Source of the DNA: Rhynchopus euleeides
Lineage: Eukaryota; Euglenozoa; Diplonemea; Diplonemida; Diplonemidae
Length of the DNA: 64,000 nucleotides
NCBI GenBank assembly: GCA_963210315.1
Contig: OY723294.1
Location: 186,001-250,000, forward strand
Direction: 5' to 3'
Part shown: piece after piece, positions 8,762-18,399 of the stretch
How positions within the stretch are numbered: the first letter of the stretch is position 1
How the letters are laid out: each line of letters opens with the position of its first letter
Translations under genes and position numbers: made by a program
Notes under the pieces: model-generated
What the model was told of the DNA's origin: nothing
The model's input: the letters and a program-made list of their open reading frames with translations, nothing else
The model's database searches: none

Positions 8762-11610
8762 TCACACCGGTGATTCCGGCTCTCCTCGCGAGTGCCGAGT
8801 GACCCCCACCTCCAGCTTGTCGACTGCCGCGTTGGCGGCGGCGTCCGCGTCCGCATTCCACTTTCGGCCCACGTGCACGAGAGTGATTCGTGTGCCGGCC
8901 GCCCGCAGGGCGGCGATGCGTTCTCTGGCCTTGACGTACAGCGGGCGGAGCTTCTTGCTCCGGCACATGGTGTCGGTGTTGACCTGGTCCGCAACCAGCT
9001 GACTATCGCCATACACCACCACCTCGCCCACCGGCGGGTGGTCAATCAGTTCATCTAGGCAGAGCAGTAGACCCGCGTACTCCGCCTCGTTCACAGTGCA
9101 CCCCTGCGCCAGTCTGCTCTGCGCGGTCCACACCACCACACCACTCGCGGTTTTGCGCACTGCACCCGCACCCGTGCCCGCCCGCTTCTTGGCAGTGCCC
9201 TTCCCCCGTCTGAGGGACCCGTCGAAGAAAAGGGTTTCCACCCCACTCCGCGGTTGGGGCTCAGCTCGTGCCACCACATGACCAGCCGCCGCGGCCTCGT
9301 ACACGGCTCTCCTCTCGTCGCGGCCCGCCTCTTGGACCAGAACCTCCATCGTGGTCCAGCTCGGGCGCGGTGTCAGCGACGCGGCCTCTCGCACTTGCTC
9401 CTTCAGCCTAGTGAGCATCGCTTCGACCGCCTGCGTGCACAGCAAGCGAGGACGCCGGTTCAGCCCGCCGCACTGCAGCTGTCCGATGAAGGGCTCCAGA
9501 GACTTGCACTTGGACTCCCCGCCCTTCTTCCCCGGGTGGATGTACTCACCGGGTCCCGCAATGGCTTCACATGTGCGCATCCAGGCAGCCATCAGCGTAC
9601 CCTTGTCCCTCGCAGTCAGGGCCCGCTGCCCCTTCTTCTTGCTCCCCGGCGAGAACACGACGTCGACGCCGGTGAACACCTCGAAGTCCACCGCGAGTTC
9701 CAACCAGGATACGTGGTACTTGCGGTTGTTTTCGTCGTCCGGCCACTTCAGCTGCCTCCACCAGTCGCGGACCGCGAAATAGGCCGGCACCCCAGCCACC
9801 TTAGACCAGGCTTGCGGCGGCAGGGCATCAGGGAGCTTGTCGTAGGTCTCAAGGGGTTCCTCAGGGTCCCAACCCCAAGGAAAGGGCTCGCGTACCGACA
9901 CCCCTGTGGCCGGTTCAGCCTCGCGCTGCTTGAGGAGTCGCTCCCTCTGGAGGATAATCTCCGTGTACAGTCCAAGCAGCTGCCGCAGGCACTTCGCATT
10001 GCCGTGTCCCTGCCGCATCACAAACCCCAGCGGCAGAATCCCGTTCCGAGCCAAGCAGGGGGGCCAGTTGGTCCTGTCCGCCGCCACCACATCCCGATAC
10101 GCCGGTAGCCGGCGGTAGTCCGCCGTCGCCTCGCAGCGCCACCACATGTGTTCGTGGTCCTCCTTCTCGAGCCCACACAACTTACACATGCCATTCCCCT
10201 GCTTGTAATGGCGGAGGCGGCGGTCTTCGGTGACCTGGTCTCCAGCGATGATCGCCCGCATGATTCCCGCACGGTATGGTTCCGGTTCCCCCGACCACAC
10301 TCGGGTGACAGCCATGTAGTCGACCCCGTCGCGCATGCCCGTCGTGTCTTCCCGTTTCTTTGCAGCAATCTCCCGCCACCTGGCCGCACGAACCATCTCA
10401 CGCAGGTCGTGCAACACCGCAGGTCGATCCTCGCACCCGAGATCGATCGCCTTGTCGGAGTCACGTGCCTTGAGGCGCCCCGCATCGGGCCACTTCCAGC
10501 GCAGGTCCGAGAGCGCCGTCTGTACCAGGGCCACCGGCCCGGGAGTCGCCGCCTTGATCTCCGCAGCCGTCAGCGCACCGGCCCTGCTCGGCCCCCGTGG
10601 ACCCCTCGCGGGGGTGCGTAGGCTTCTGATCTCAGTCACCAGCTGCCAGAGATCCGGGCATCTGTGGCGCACGGTGTGCATCGCCACCAGTCGTTGGTAC
10701 TGGATGTAGGACGTCGGGTCCACGCGGTGAGCCGGGCACAGCAAGTTGCGCACGATCATCGGGCATCGCCGTGCCTTCTGAAACTTCCACAGCACACGCA
10801 TGACAGCCATGTCAAGGGAGCTCAAGGTGCCCCACAGCGGGTTGGCTGTGTGGATCGCGGCGAAGGCCATCGGCATCACCATCGTCGCGAGAATCTTCGC
10901 CTTGGCCGGGAACCCCAGGTTGAGGTATTTCGCTTCCAGGCGGCGGCACACCTCAATTGCCTGTTTGACACGCTTGTCACAGATCCCCGAGATCTTCTCC
11001 CGCGACACCAGACAGATCTGCGCCCCAAGGTCCTTTATCTCTCCTCTGGCTTGCACGATGGGCTCCCCTTGGAGAACTAGAGTCAGCGTCTCCCCCGGGT
11101 CGGTGGAGAAGCATCTCCCCTTTGTCCCGTACCGCAGGTCCGTCAGCTCCGAGAACTCCTCGGTGAGCCGTAGCCCCCTCCGGATCTTGGCGAGGTCTGT
11201 GTCCAGCAACTTCTTGTCGTCAGCGTAGAGGCCGGTTCCACACTGTGCCTCTGCTCGGACCACCCTGTCCCACACCGCCATCACGGGGTTCAGCCACAGT
11301 ACGGACAGGGGGCACCCCTGGAGGATCCCGTTGAAGGCGGCGAAGGGTTGACCCACCGAACCCTGCACTTTAAACCGCCTCCTGAGGCCATGGTACATCG
11401 CCCGGGAGGGCCGCCGCACTCTGTCGTCGAGACCCATCATTTCCAGGAGGCCGAAGATGATATCCCATGGCACCGAGTCAAAGCACTTTTTGACGTCGAG
11501 GAGAACCCCACGCAGAGGCACGCCCGTCAGGGATGCTTTCTCAGCTAGCAGCGCAGTCTTCATGTACGCCCCGAAAGCGCCCTTGCCCGTACGGAAGCCG
11601 TACATGCTGT
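8762..11610 (-). CDS. LINE reverse transcriptase-RNase H polyprotein segment
   Basis: This is the retrotransposon part of a 12370-8762 open frame. It starts in the RT fingers with GFRTGKGAFG. Motif A is LDVKKCFDS with its catalytic Asp, motif B is LQGCPLSVLW, and motif C is the YADD box. A zinc finger of the form C-x2-C-x8-H-x4-C (about 10140-10195) follows, as in many LINE C-termini. The last 150 residues are an RNase H with all four acidic residues: FFDGS, the Glu of NEAEY, GDSQ, and the Asp of WNADAD. The catalytic motifs look undamaged, but the endonuclease and 5' end are missing. The frame ends at TGA 8764-8762 and continues open beyond it into the OTU region. Confidence 0.85.
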
Positions 11611-12370
11611 CAGACAAGATGTAATCGAGCGTCTCCGGGTGCGGGAAGTTGTCGTTGTTGAAGCGCTTCGTGGGCAGCCGCTCGTTGTCGTCAACGCACT
11701 GCTGGTTCGTCTCCGCCGGGGCGACGAAGTCCCTGCGCCCGGCGCGGAAGAACAGCGACGGGCTCCCCATCATCTCCAGCGCCGTGTTCCCCGCAAGCAG
11801 GTACAGGTCCGCGTACGACACGAACGGGTGTGCCGTCTTCACCGCCTCGAGAGCCCGCGTCGCCACGTCCAGCCCACGGTTGTCCGCAAGCCCTGCTTCC
11901 GGGTTCACACGCACGCACCCACCCACGCTCCCCCCGATGGGGCGCGCAGACGCGTCGAAGGTCGACACCGTGTGCCACGCCAGCCGCACCAGCAGGGGGC
12001 GGAACGAACCTGGGCGCGACTCGATCACACCTGCGATGGTCTGCACCACAGGCTGGTACTGCGCACGGTCCGCCGCCGTGATGCCCTGCCCGAGGTTGCC
12101 AGCACCGCCGCCGCCGCCGCCACCAGTAGGCGGCGGCACTGGGACAGGCGCAGGCGGGCGCCCACCGCCGCCGCCCGTCGGAGGCACAACCGGAGGCGGC
12201 ACCGGGGCAGGGGTAGGCGGGGGCTGCGGCCTCCCACCACCACCACCACCACGACCGCCGCCGCCACGACCACCGCCACGCCCGCCACCACCGCCGCGCC
12301 CACCACGCTGTGCCTCAGCCACACCCAGCGTCATGGCCAGCAGCACAACAGCACACTTGACCGACTGCAT
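11610..12370 (-). CDS. secreted class I heme peroxidase, N-terminal half, fused in frame to LINE
   Basis: ATG 12370 begins a clear signal peptide (about 20 residues, ending VAEAQ). A Gly/Arg-rich and Pro/Gly-rich linker follows (about residues 21-95), then a peroxidase domain of the ascorbate/cytochrome c peroxidase class. The distal heme-site motif LVRLAWHT carries the conserved Arg, Trp and His. A second signature, VSYADLYLLAGNTAL, is also recognisable. The proximal-His half needed to hold heme is absent: near residue 254 the frame passes without a stop into LINE reverse transcriptase. The predicted fusion is 1,203 aa. The peroxidase itself is therefore broken, unless the rest is supplied by splicing over the LINE, for which I see no downstream peroxidase exon. 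The signal peptide would direct it to the secretory pathway. Confidence 0.75.
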
Positions 12371-14458
12371 TATTGCGTCGCCTTCCCTTCCGAAGTAAGT
12401 GTTTGTGAAGTAAGTGTTTGTGAATCTGGGAACACCCTGCGGATGTGGTGGGTGGCAAGAGCGTGAGTGAATGCACAAAGGCTCTGAAACAGATCTGAAG
12501 CCCTTTTTGGGTGGGCGAGGTCTTCCGTTTTGGGACAAATCTGTCGAGCCACCGGCCCTAATGTTCCTCTGCCCTGCTGCCACACGTGTCCGTGGCTCCA
12601 TGAGGCCGAGACAGCCCCACCTCACACCCGATGCCGTGCGAATGCGGACCTCCCCACCCCCCACCCACACCCCCGACTGCCCGACCTGCACACACACTGA
12701 CTCTGCAGGCGTTCTGAATAGCCTTCTGGATTGCCGCTAGCGTGCGGAGCGCAGCGCCGGCTGCGCCAAGAAAACAAGCTACTGACACACGCGCCCTCTC
12801 TCCCTTCGCCCTCTCTCCTGAGGTGTGGTGTGTGACCAGGCACGTCTGGGGCCGCCGCCACCACCGCCACGAAGGAGTGAGGGAGAGAGAGAGAGGGTTT
12901 GTGATCATGGACCCACGACAGAAGTCAAATCTGGAGAGAAGAAGAGAACCGGTTGCACAAACAAACACATTACGTACCGCCGGCTCCTTTTTTTGAGAAG
13001 GAAAGGGGGTGTGTTCGCGAGAACACACCGCCCGCTTGTGCGCACAACTCTCTAAGAGAAACACCCTCGTCGTGCCCCCGTCCGGCAACCCACGGCACTT
13101 TACAAAACTGCGTTAACCCTGGCTGCTGTGAACGCTGAAGGGCAAGGAGGGCGGGAGTAGGGCAGGAGGGCGGGTCGGCAGAGGACATCACCTGTGCTCG
13201 AAACAGGCGATGCTATCGGTGCTTGGTGTCGAATCGCACAATGTTGCCGGAGAAGGGAAAGTGTTACGGTTGCACTCCACAATGGTGTGGACCGACCCAT
13301 TACTCTCTTTTGTGTTTTCGCAGATAGAAGGCGCCAACGCAAACTCGGGACGGGAAAAATAACACAATAACAGGGGCGGTGCTTCCGCTGCTGAACGGTG
13401 TCGCGCCACCACCTCTTGACAACGGATTGCAGCATGACCAATACGAACACCATCCGCACCTCTCCTCCTCCTGGTGCTGTCCTATTTAATCGGAACACAC
13501 AACGAACCAGGTGTGCGAGAGTGTGTCTGTGGAGATTGTCGCCTACTAGTTGAGGCAGCACCAGAGTTCCCTCTCGGTGCGACCCCCGCTAGTCACAAAG
13601 CTTAACGTGTGTGTGTATGTGTGGAGGGGGGGACGGTCGCAAGATCCGGCAAAAAAAGTAATAGACAGCGGAAGAGGGGGGGGGGGGGTGGCGGGGTGGG
13701 CTGCGTTCGCTCTTGCCTGTGCCACAAGAGCTGTGTCGGGCGTGACGCCCCTGTTGTGGGGGGCATCACCACTTCTGTGCACCGCTGAGCGAGGCACCTT
13801 ATCACTCCCACCCCCTTCCACAGGAAAGCAGCCCCAGCTGGATGGCGGTGGGTTATGCGCAGCGGGGCGTGAGGCGTGGGTTTTTCTTCTTTTTCGTTGT
13901 GGCTTCGCGACAAGACAGTGTAAAGGCAGCGGATGCTGCAAACTGACGGCGGTGCAGGTTATTGTCAGAGCAGGGCTTGCCGAGAAAAAGACGGCAGCAG
14001 CTGCAAAAAATGCAGCTCCAGCAGACGGTGTGTATCAAAGCCGTGTGAAATGGCATGAACGAAATAGTGGGTTATCAAAAAAAAAGCGTTCAATGGTATG
14101 GGCCCCTTCGTGACTTTTTGCGACTGTTGTTCACGGCTCGCAATCAACAAAGAATCCTCCTTAGCAAAGGCATGTGCTCCCCAAAAGGAGGTGCATCCAC
14201 TATAAAACATGAGGTTTGATGGCAGAGGCGTGGCGGATACTCGGATTCCGCTCTACCTTGTGTGACAGGCCCTCCCACACTGGGGTGGTATATTTCCTCG
14301 GAAGGGTGTGTTTCGTTCTCCGAATTTGCATGCGTAATTATTCAGGGGGGAAGGGTGGGAGGTGGGGGGGTGGGGTGATTCGGTCTTCTTGAGCTGCGGA
14401 GTGGCACACAGGCACGGCACAACACACAAAATATGCGAATCGTTATTCACATGATTTT
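12371..14458. other. intergenic region, no supported gene
   Basis: About 2.1 kb. An imperfect direct repeat (AAGTAAGTGTTTGTGAA, twice) lies at about 12392-12425, just upstream of the peroxidase ATG. Poly-G runs occur near 13675-13689 and 14340-14375. Open frames here are short, lack splice context and have no recognisable product. Confidence 0.35.
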
Positions 14459-15200
14459 CTAGTTAGAGCCACTCACAGCAGCCCGGCCCATGTGGGCTTG
14501 GCGGTTTGACAACACCATATACACGCCGCTGGCCTCCTCTTCGAGCAACGCAACCTGCGGGTGAATGACAAAAATTGGGGCACAGAGTGCCACCTGTGTG
14601 TCGCGTGTGGAAAGCACTCAGCATTCGGAAATTCAGATCGCGGGTTGAACATTACCTGGAGGCACAACGTGTGCCTCTTAGGCTCTTGTCGCTCCCAGAA
14701 CACATCAGGAAGAAATGCATTGGTGTGCAGGTGAGAGGTACCTGCAGGCACAGATCATCAAAGCCCCCATCCCCCCTCCCCGCAACCCTAGCAGCTGAGG
14801 GCGCGCGGGTTGCCACCGACACAGGGTGGTAAAAGAATGACACAATTTATACAAAAAAAACCCCCTGTTTCCCAGTGATGTGCGCGCAGCAGCGAACATA
14901 GAAGTTTCCTTGAAAACGCTCGATCGAGCCCCGAGAAGGGCTGCAGCCTACACTGTGCCCTGGGGAGCAGCGATGGCTGAGAGGGCTGGGCACGCTGTTG
15001 CTGCCTTCGGCAAAACACTGCAACTGGCTCACAGGAAAGACAAACATCCTCCTTCCAGAGGTGCGTCGAGGCGGGAGCTCTGATAATCTCGAGCATATGC
15101 GCGTATCGCTGGGTCGCATCAAGCCACATCAGGAACGTGCACAGCCCATTCAGAGAGACTACCTTACCGACCGACGGCAACGTGTTCCAACCACACACAC
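14459..15200 (-). CDS. 3' exons of an unrecognised multi-exon gene
   Basis: Three minus-strand exons join with consistent phases. An exon ending at 15033 (open from about 15200) splits a Cys codon as T|GT. A second exon runs 14741-14656 and a terminal exon 14554-14459. The introns are 14742-15032 (GTGAGC...CTGCAG) and 14555-14655 (GTAATG...CCGCAG). The joined C-terminus reads ...APASTHLWKEDVCLSC, then TSHLHTNAFLPDVFWERQ..., then VALLEEEASGVYMVLSNR... and stops after GSN. The phase agreement at both junctions is the main evidence. I do not recognise the family, and the 5' end is unresolved: a possible acceptor GCACAG at about 15245 would extend the first exon. It could be a decayed gene. Confidence 0.45.
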
Positions 15201-15736
15201 CCAGGCAAAATCTAATAAATGGGCTCTTCGCAGCCACCCTGTGCTCCGTCTTTGCGACTGTGGCAAGCAGCCTGCTGGGCACACAGCGTTTTACACGGCT
15301 AATGCACTGCACTGCAGACACACAAAACCTCTCTTCATTGCAGGAGGCACGCAGAACGGAAACAACCTTCCGAAGCCCCCCAGGCCGTCCCCGCTCGGCA
15401 TGACTGAGGGATGATCACCTGCAGCGGCCTGGCCCGGTTGAGGGTGTGTCGCCATCTCACAGATGCGTGATTGGGGCGAGCCTTCACGCTGCGTGAGACG
15501 CTGTGACGCTCTCTTGTTCGAGCAAAGCCGCTTCTTATGCACTATGGAACGAAGCCCCCCGTTTAGGGGGAGCGCCGTTGCCCAAAAGTGCAGCAAAGCA
15601 AGCTGCTGACACTGAATCGGAAGGCAAGCTGGCAGCACTGCCCAGCTGGATGGTGTTGCCACAGCGAATGCCAATAGTGCCTTCGTTGTGTTTCATATGC
15701 TTCACTGTTTGTCATAACTGTGAGGAACCACTTTCG
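15201..15736. other. upstream part of the unrecognised gene or intergenic DNA
   Basis: About 540 bases between the unknown gene and the stop codon of the sugar transferase. Missing 5' exons of the 14459-15200 gene may lie here. One candidate exon (ATGGCGACACACCCT..., from about 15456) has a donor whose phase does not fit the next exon, so I leave it out. Confidence 0.3.
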
Positions 15737-17550
15737 TTAGTCACGCTTGCTGGCGACGCGGATGGATCGCAGGAAATCATCGAAGTCAGGCAGCACAGGG
15801 TAGGTCGCCCAGTTGTCCTGCAAGGGGGTGGGTGCATTGGGTGTGGGGGCATCAGGGTCCCCTCGTGGCCCTACACGAAACAAGAAGCCTAAGGCGTGTG
15901 CGGAGTGAAGCAGGGCGGTGTGTATACCTCGACGACCCACAGCCCGAACTTCATTGCCTTCTGCTTCTTCGCCTCGCCTGACTTCTTGGACTCGAAGCAG
16001 TGAGCCACAAGCACATCGCGCTGGAACTCATCCAGAGGAGTGTCGTCGCACTTGCGAGGGAACATGTTGTGGGGCAGCATTGCCACACGCAGGCCACGCT
16101 CTGTGGTGCCGAGGCTGACGTTGCGCGACTCGGTGAACTGGGTCATGCCCTCGTCCCACCGGATGTTGACCTTGTCGAGCGCCACGTTCACCCCGATCTG
16201 GTCGTCCCCCGTCTTCAGCAGCACCTGGTTCATTGCGACGGTGAAGCGGCGTGTGGCAGGCGTGCTGCGCCAGTACACAAAACCCATGCACAGCGCCGCA
16301 CCCCACTTCGCACTCAGCCACTGGGGGAACGACCCGCGCTGTGCAATCAGGTCTGCGGGTGGGAGCTGCCTGAGGAAGGGCAGAGGGTTCTTCAGGAAGA
16401 TGGCGTCCAGGTCCGCAAGCATCACGTTGATCCTGCTGTCCAGCAGCCGCACCAGCAGCTTCCAGCGTGCAAACCTGCAGTGGCGAGGGGCGGTGGTGGT
16501 GTGGAAGAAGAGAGAAAAGGAGAGGAAGAGCAGAAAGAGTTGCTCTGGCTGACGCTTGTGTTGGTTGGTGATTCACAGGGCTGTGAATCACTTGTGAGGG
16601 AGTGAAATCCAACAGCACCACACTGTGAAGCACTAGAGGGAGAGACACGCCACATGCAGACCCACGCCATACCACAGTGTCGTCGTCGTCCGCTTCACGT
16701 GGTACTCGAACCCCGTGGCGTTCCGTGTGGCGAAGTCCCCCTGCACAGGTGGGTTGGGTGTCGGGGGGAAGTGATTCCACAGCTACACATACCGAGCACT
16801 TCGCACAGCTGTGGTTGCCCGCAACGTAGTTGATCGCTGCACACTCGATATCCATCTCACACGATGTCTTGCACTTGCGCAAGGGCATGGGTCCCAGATG
16901 CTCGGGTGCCTCCGTGTTGTAGCACTGACCGCCTGGCTCCTCAGGGTCCCACACGCCGTGCTTCCACCCCTTCAGGATGTACGCACACTCTGAGTTGTGC
17001 TCGTGCAGCCACTGCCGCAACGCCAGATCGAGGCAGACCAGACCCCAGTTCTTGATCCCATGCTTCTGAAGCAGGCTGAGCCAGTTCACCATGGGGTCGA
17101 GATACTTGATCGAGCAGAACGACAGCACCACGGTGTTGTCCACCGCACGCGATATAATCCTGTCCAGCGAGTATGTCAAGGGCTCATTTGGCAGGTTCTG
17201 GAAGCGTGGCGTTGGAGGAGGGGGCGGCTTTGGTGTCGCAGCACGCAGGGCCTTGAGCACGGCGGTCTCCCTGTCCTCCACAAGGTGTGGGTCAACAGCC
17301 TTGATGCTCACGGCACGTTCCAAGTCGTCGATATGCATGTTCGCCCTCCTGAGATCCTCACGCAGCTTGCGGATCTCAGACGTGTCCGCCGTGTAGAAGT
17401 TGTCAGGCTTTTCCAGCGACACCACAGGGGAAGCCACAGATCCCGTGAACTCCGCAACATTTGCACGCAGGCCGTAGTGCAGGTACAGCCAGATGAAAGC
17501 AAATCCAGCAGCAATGAAACCGATCACACGGAAATCCTTTGTCACAGCAC
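15737..17550 (-). CDS. type II membrane nucleotide-diphospho-sugar transferase (glycosyltransferase)
   Basis: Four exons, 17550-16793, 16740-16673, 16474-15928 and 15817-15737, are joined by GT-AG introns of 52, 198 and 110 nt, all phase-consistent. Near the N-terminus is a signal anchor (VIGFIAAGFAFIWLYLHYGL), then a short coiled coil (EIRKLREDLRRANMHIDDLE). The catalytic domain starts at VVLSFCSIKYLDPMVNWL and contains the acidic DLDA metal/nucleotide-sugar motif in NVMLADLDAIFLKNPLP. A Cys-rich insert resembling a small PAN-type loop splits it. This fits a Golgi enzyme adding sugar to glycoproteins; donor and acceptor are unknown. The initiator Met is unresolved: the first exon opens after an acceptor-like GGCCAG at phase 1, so a further 5' exon is likely. 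An ATG at 17809 is in frame but lies in AT-rich repeat DNA. Confidence 0.8.
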
Positions 17551-17714
17551 CTGGCCGCGGCGACGGTCGAGATGACGCTGTGTTATGGTGGGGTGGTGGG
17601 GTGGCCGACACAGAAGAGATCCCCAAAAAAAAACACCCTTCCCTGCCCCACAGGCGTGTATCTATTTCACGGAATGAAAATAGGAATTTGGGGGAAAAAT
17701 ATTTTTTTGCACTA

Positions 17715-18040
17715 TTTTTTTTGCACTTTTTTCCTTTGGATTTTATTGTGACCCTACTTGGTATTGGCAGAAAATTTTTATGTTCCCGGTCTTGGATGTG
17801 CTCAAACATTCAAAAGAACACATTTTCCGTGGCCAAAAAAAATTGCACCCGGAGGTGGGGATGGGGGTGGTGGTCACTACTTTTTTGCACCATTTTCCTT
17901 TGGGTTTTATTGTGACCCTACTTGGCATTGGCAGAATTCTTTTATGTTCCCGGTCTTGGATGTGCTCAAACAGTCAAAAGAACACATTTTCCGGGTGCAA
18001 AAAAATGTTGCACCTGGGGGGTGGAGAGGGGTCGGAGGGC
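17715..18040. repeat. tandem duplication of a 160-bp AT-rich unit
   Basis: Two adjacent units, about 17715-17880 and 17881-18040, share a T-run, a block reading TTTTATTGTGACCCTACTTGG, a block with ATGTTCCCGGTCTTGGATG and a block AAAAGAACACATTTTCCG. They differ by substitutions and small indels. A partial third unit seems to precede them at about 17700. It lies directly upstream of the sugar transferase and differs in composition from its GC-rich surroundings. Confidence 0.8.
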
Positions 18041-18064
18041 GGTGGTGTGAGGCTTGCTCTCGAG

Positions 18065-18380
18065 CTCAAACCAACAGATGTTCACTACCGTGGCCTCCGG
18101 CGGCTGGGGGGCTCCGCCCCCAGACCCCCCTGTGGCGTGTCTTTGCGCGATAATTTATCGTCCCCCCATGCGACATGTGCTATCTGTCAGTTGTGTTGTA
18201 CTTGAGCGTATGCGACTATGGAGCCAGGCCAACAGACGTTCGCTACCGTGGCCTCCGGCGGCTGGGGGGCTCCGCCCCCCACACCCCCCTGTGGCATGTG
18301 CCTGGTCTTGGAGCCAAGTCCTTGCGCGTACGGGGCTGCGGCATGTGTTATGGTTCCAGCACCCTCGCGGGAGGCTGGGC
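18065..18380 (+). repeat. two diverged copies of a GC-hairpin repeat
   Basis: Two copies, about 18070-18145 and 18220-18305, of a unit reading ACTACCGTGGCCTCCGGCGG (or GCTACC... in the second) followed by CTGGGGGGCTCCGCCCCC. The core GGGGGGCTCCGCCCCC is a perfect hairpin. The same unit occurs once in the transposon copy at 28316-28972 and twice in that at 34176-35039. The flanking CCAAGTCCTTGCGC near 18322 also matches those elements, so this is probably a degraded relative. Confidence 0.75.
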
Positions 18381-18399
18381 CCGAGCACTGATCTCTAAG

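Larger units (their letters stand above)
6131..11610 (-). mobile_element. LINE (non-LTR retrotransposon), 5'-truncated, RT-RNase H-OTU
   Basis: Read on the minus strand the element runs from about 11610 to 6131. It encodes a LINE reverse transcriptase, a CCHC finger, an RNase H domain and then, after one TGA in the same frame, an OTU-like cysteine protease region with a C-terminal coiled coil. No apurinic-type endonuclease is visible: the sequence enters at the RT fingers (GFRTG) and is fused to a peroxidase gene, so the 5' end is lost. The 3' untranslated part is only about 135 nt and has no poly(A) tail; it abuts a transferase intron at 6130. RNase H-bearing LINEs are known, and OTU domains are reported in some retroelements, but I cannot place this one in a named clade. 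Confidence 0.85.

Noticed and set aside
17551-17809. ATG at 17809 as start of the sugar transferase
   Set aside because: It lies in the AT-rich tandem repeat, and the intervening residues are low-complexity and unlike a signal region. The acceptor-like GGCCAG before 17550 argues for a separate 5' exon.
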